A stretch of 41,281 nt of DNA from an uncultured Clostridia bacterium. Its GTDB lineage: Bacteria > Bacillota > Clostridia > Christensenellales > Borkfalkiaceae. Under the pieces are notes generated by a model. The model saw nothing but the letters and a program-made list of their open reading frames with translations, did no database searches and was not told where the DNA came from. Location: positions 1-41,281 of the forward strand of contig CAMGEK010000004.1 in assembly GCA_946055105.1 (NCBI GenBank). The letters run 5' to 3'. How positions within the stretch are numbered: position 1 is the stretch's first letter; every line of letters starts with the position of its first letter. Shown here one piece after another: positions 40,151-41,281 of the stretch. Both the position numbers and the translations under genes were made by a program.

Positions 40151-40179
40151 TTGACAAACGGGATTCCTTCGGTTATAAT
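40151..40179 (+). promoter_or_regulatory. Predicted sigma-A promoter for degV
   Basis: TTGACA - 17 nt - TATAAT. Confidence 0.8.
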
Positions 40180-40251
40180 AATATCGTATCGTGGCAAAGG
40201 GAGAGTGTGTCCGATCGTTTTCTGGGAAATTTAAGCGGGACGGTAGTTATT

Positions 40252-41124
40252 ATGGGAAGACAATTTGCACTCTTAACGGATTCTTCTTCCGATCTGACGG
40301 AAGAGTATCTGACCGATCACGATCTTTTGTGCGTGAATCTCGGATTTATGATGAACGGAACGACCTACGAAGGCGAGGACGGCGCGAAAATGGACGTTCG
40401 CGATTTCTATGCGTCGTTGCGCGGGGGCTCGATGCCGACGACCTTTCAGGTGACGCCCGAACAGGCGAAAGCGCATATCGAACCGATCGTGAGCGCCGGG
40501 AGAGACGTCCTTGCGGTCGTCTTTTCGTCGGGACTGTCCGGTACGGCGAACAGTTTCGTAATGGCGGCAAAGGAGCTTTCGGAGAAATATCCCGAACGGA
40601 AAATCTTCGTCGTAGATTCGCTGTGCGCATCGCTCGGCGAGGGGTTGCTCGTCGATTACGTCGTTAAAAAGGCGGATAGCGGCGCGACGATCGAGGAAAC
40701 GCGCGACTTCGCGGAAGCGTTGAAGTTACATATTTGTCATCAGTTTACGGTTGACAATCTGTTTCATCTGAAACGAGGGGGGAGAGTGTCGGCGACGACG
40801 GCGGTCGTCGGATCGATTCTGAAAATCAAACCGGTCATGCACGTAGACGACGCGGGGCATCTGATCGCGATCGGAAAAGTAATCGGCAGAAAGAAATCGA
40901 TCGCGGCGCTCGTGGAACAGATGGAACTGCTTGCCGATCTTTCCGACGACGATCCGATTTTTATCAGTCACGGAGATTGCATGGAAGACGTCGAATATCT
41001 GATTTCGTTGGTAAAAGCGAAATTCGGCGAGAGAAAATTTTACGTCAATTACGTGGGAAGCGTAATCGGAACTCATTCAGGTCCCGGAACGCTGGCGTTA
41101 TTCTTCCGCGGAAAACGGCGTTAA
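40252..41124 (+). CDS. DegV family fatty-acid-binding protein
   Basis: LLTDSSSDL, MPTTFQVTP, VFSSGLSGTANS, VDSLCASLGEGLLV, HLKRGGRVSATTAVVGSILKIKPV, HSGPGTLALFF. Confidence 0.95.
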   Translation: MGRQFALLTDSSSDLTEEYLTDHDLLCVNLGFMMNGTTYEGEDGAKMDVRDFYASLRGGSMPTTFQVTPEQAKAHIEPIVSAGRDVLAVVFSSGLSGTANSFVMAAKELSEKYPERKIFVVDSLCASLGEGLLVDYVVKKADSGATIEETRDFAEALKLHICHQFTVDNLFHLKRGGRVSATTAVVGSILKIKPVMHVDDAGHLIAIGKVIGRKKSIAALVEQMELLADLSDDDPIFISHGDCMEDVEYLISLVKAKFGERKFYVNYVGSVIGTHSGPGTLALFFRGKRR

Positions 41125-41147
41125 GCGGAATCTTCCGTAAGGAAAGG

Positions 41148-41177
41148 CAAATTGCCGTCCGAAGCGGCGGCAATTTG
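41148..41177 (+). terminator. Hairpin, possible terminator after degV
   Basis: CAAATTGCCG...CGGCAATTTG; weak T tract. Confidence 0.4.
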
Positions 41178-41204
41178 TTGCGGAAGGGGAAGAAAGATCA
41201 ATAA

Positions 41205-41281
41205 GGAGCGTTATCGAAGCGGTCACAACGAGGCGGTCTTGAAAACCGTTTGGGTGCAAGCCCACGGGGGTTCGAATCCCT
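41205..41281 (+). tRNA. tRNA-Ser(TGA), 3' end cut off by window
   Basis: GGAGCGTTATCGAAGCGGTCACAACGAGGCGGTCTTGAAAACCGTTT...GGGGGTTCGAATCCC; anticodon loop CTTGAAA. Confidence 0.9.

Overview
Bacterial chromosomal window, GC-rich and Clostridia/Firmicutes-like in gene content. All calls are by eye, without database searches. Mostly housekeeping and metabolic genes: two DegV proteins (one partial at the left edge, one at the right), proS, a PHP protein, asnS, a nucleoside hydrolase, a GH43 glycosidase, gdhA, a DUF368 protein, a complete rnfCDGEAB operon with a Gx-transporter gene, a thioredoxin-reductase-like flavoprotein, a CNNM/CBS protein, a THUMP-type rRNA methyltransferase, a MarR regulator next to a fused ABC transporter, and minD. 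RNA features are a cobalamin riboswitch before a DUF4430-like lipoprotein/ECF-S-like pair, tRNA-Arg(CCT) and a truncated tRNA-Ser(TGA). The most unusual region is about 8.4-20.5 kb. It holds an intact, tightly packed phage-type head and DNA-packaging module (TerL, small protein, portal, scaffold-like, HK97-type capsid, adaptor-like, beta-propeller neck-like, coiled protein). No integrase, replication, tail or lysis genes are visible. The module is preceded by an ArpU/sigma-like regulator and two similarly built membrane-anchored surface proteins on the opposite strand, and it runs directly into an orphan spoVAC. It is the best candidate here for an undescribed, possibly domesticated, capsid system. 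Other leads are a candidate structured RNA after gdhA, a 45-bp minisatellite, a TrxR-like protein without a recognisable NADPH motif, an RnfG with two FMN-type motifs, and small ORFs beside the ABC transporter and minD.
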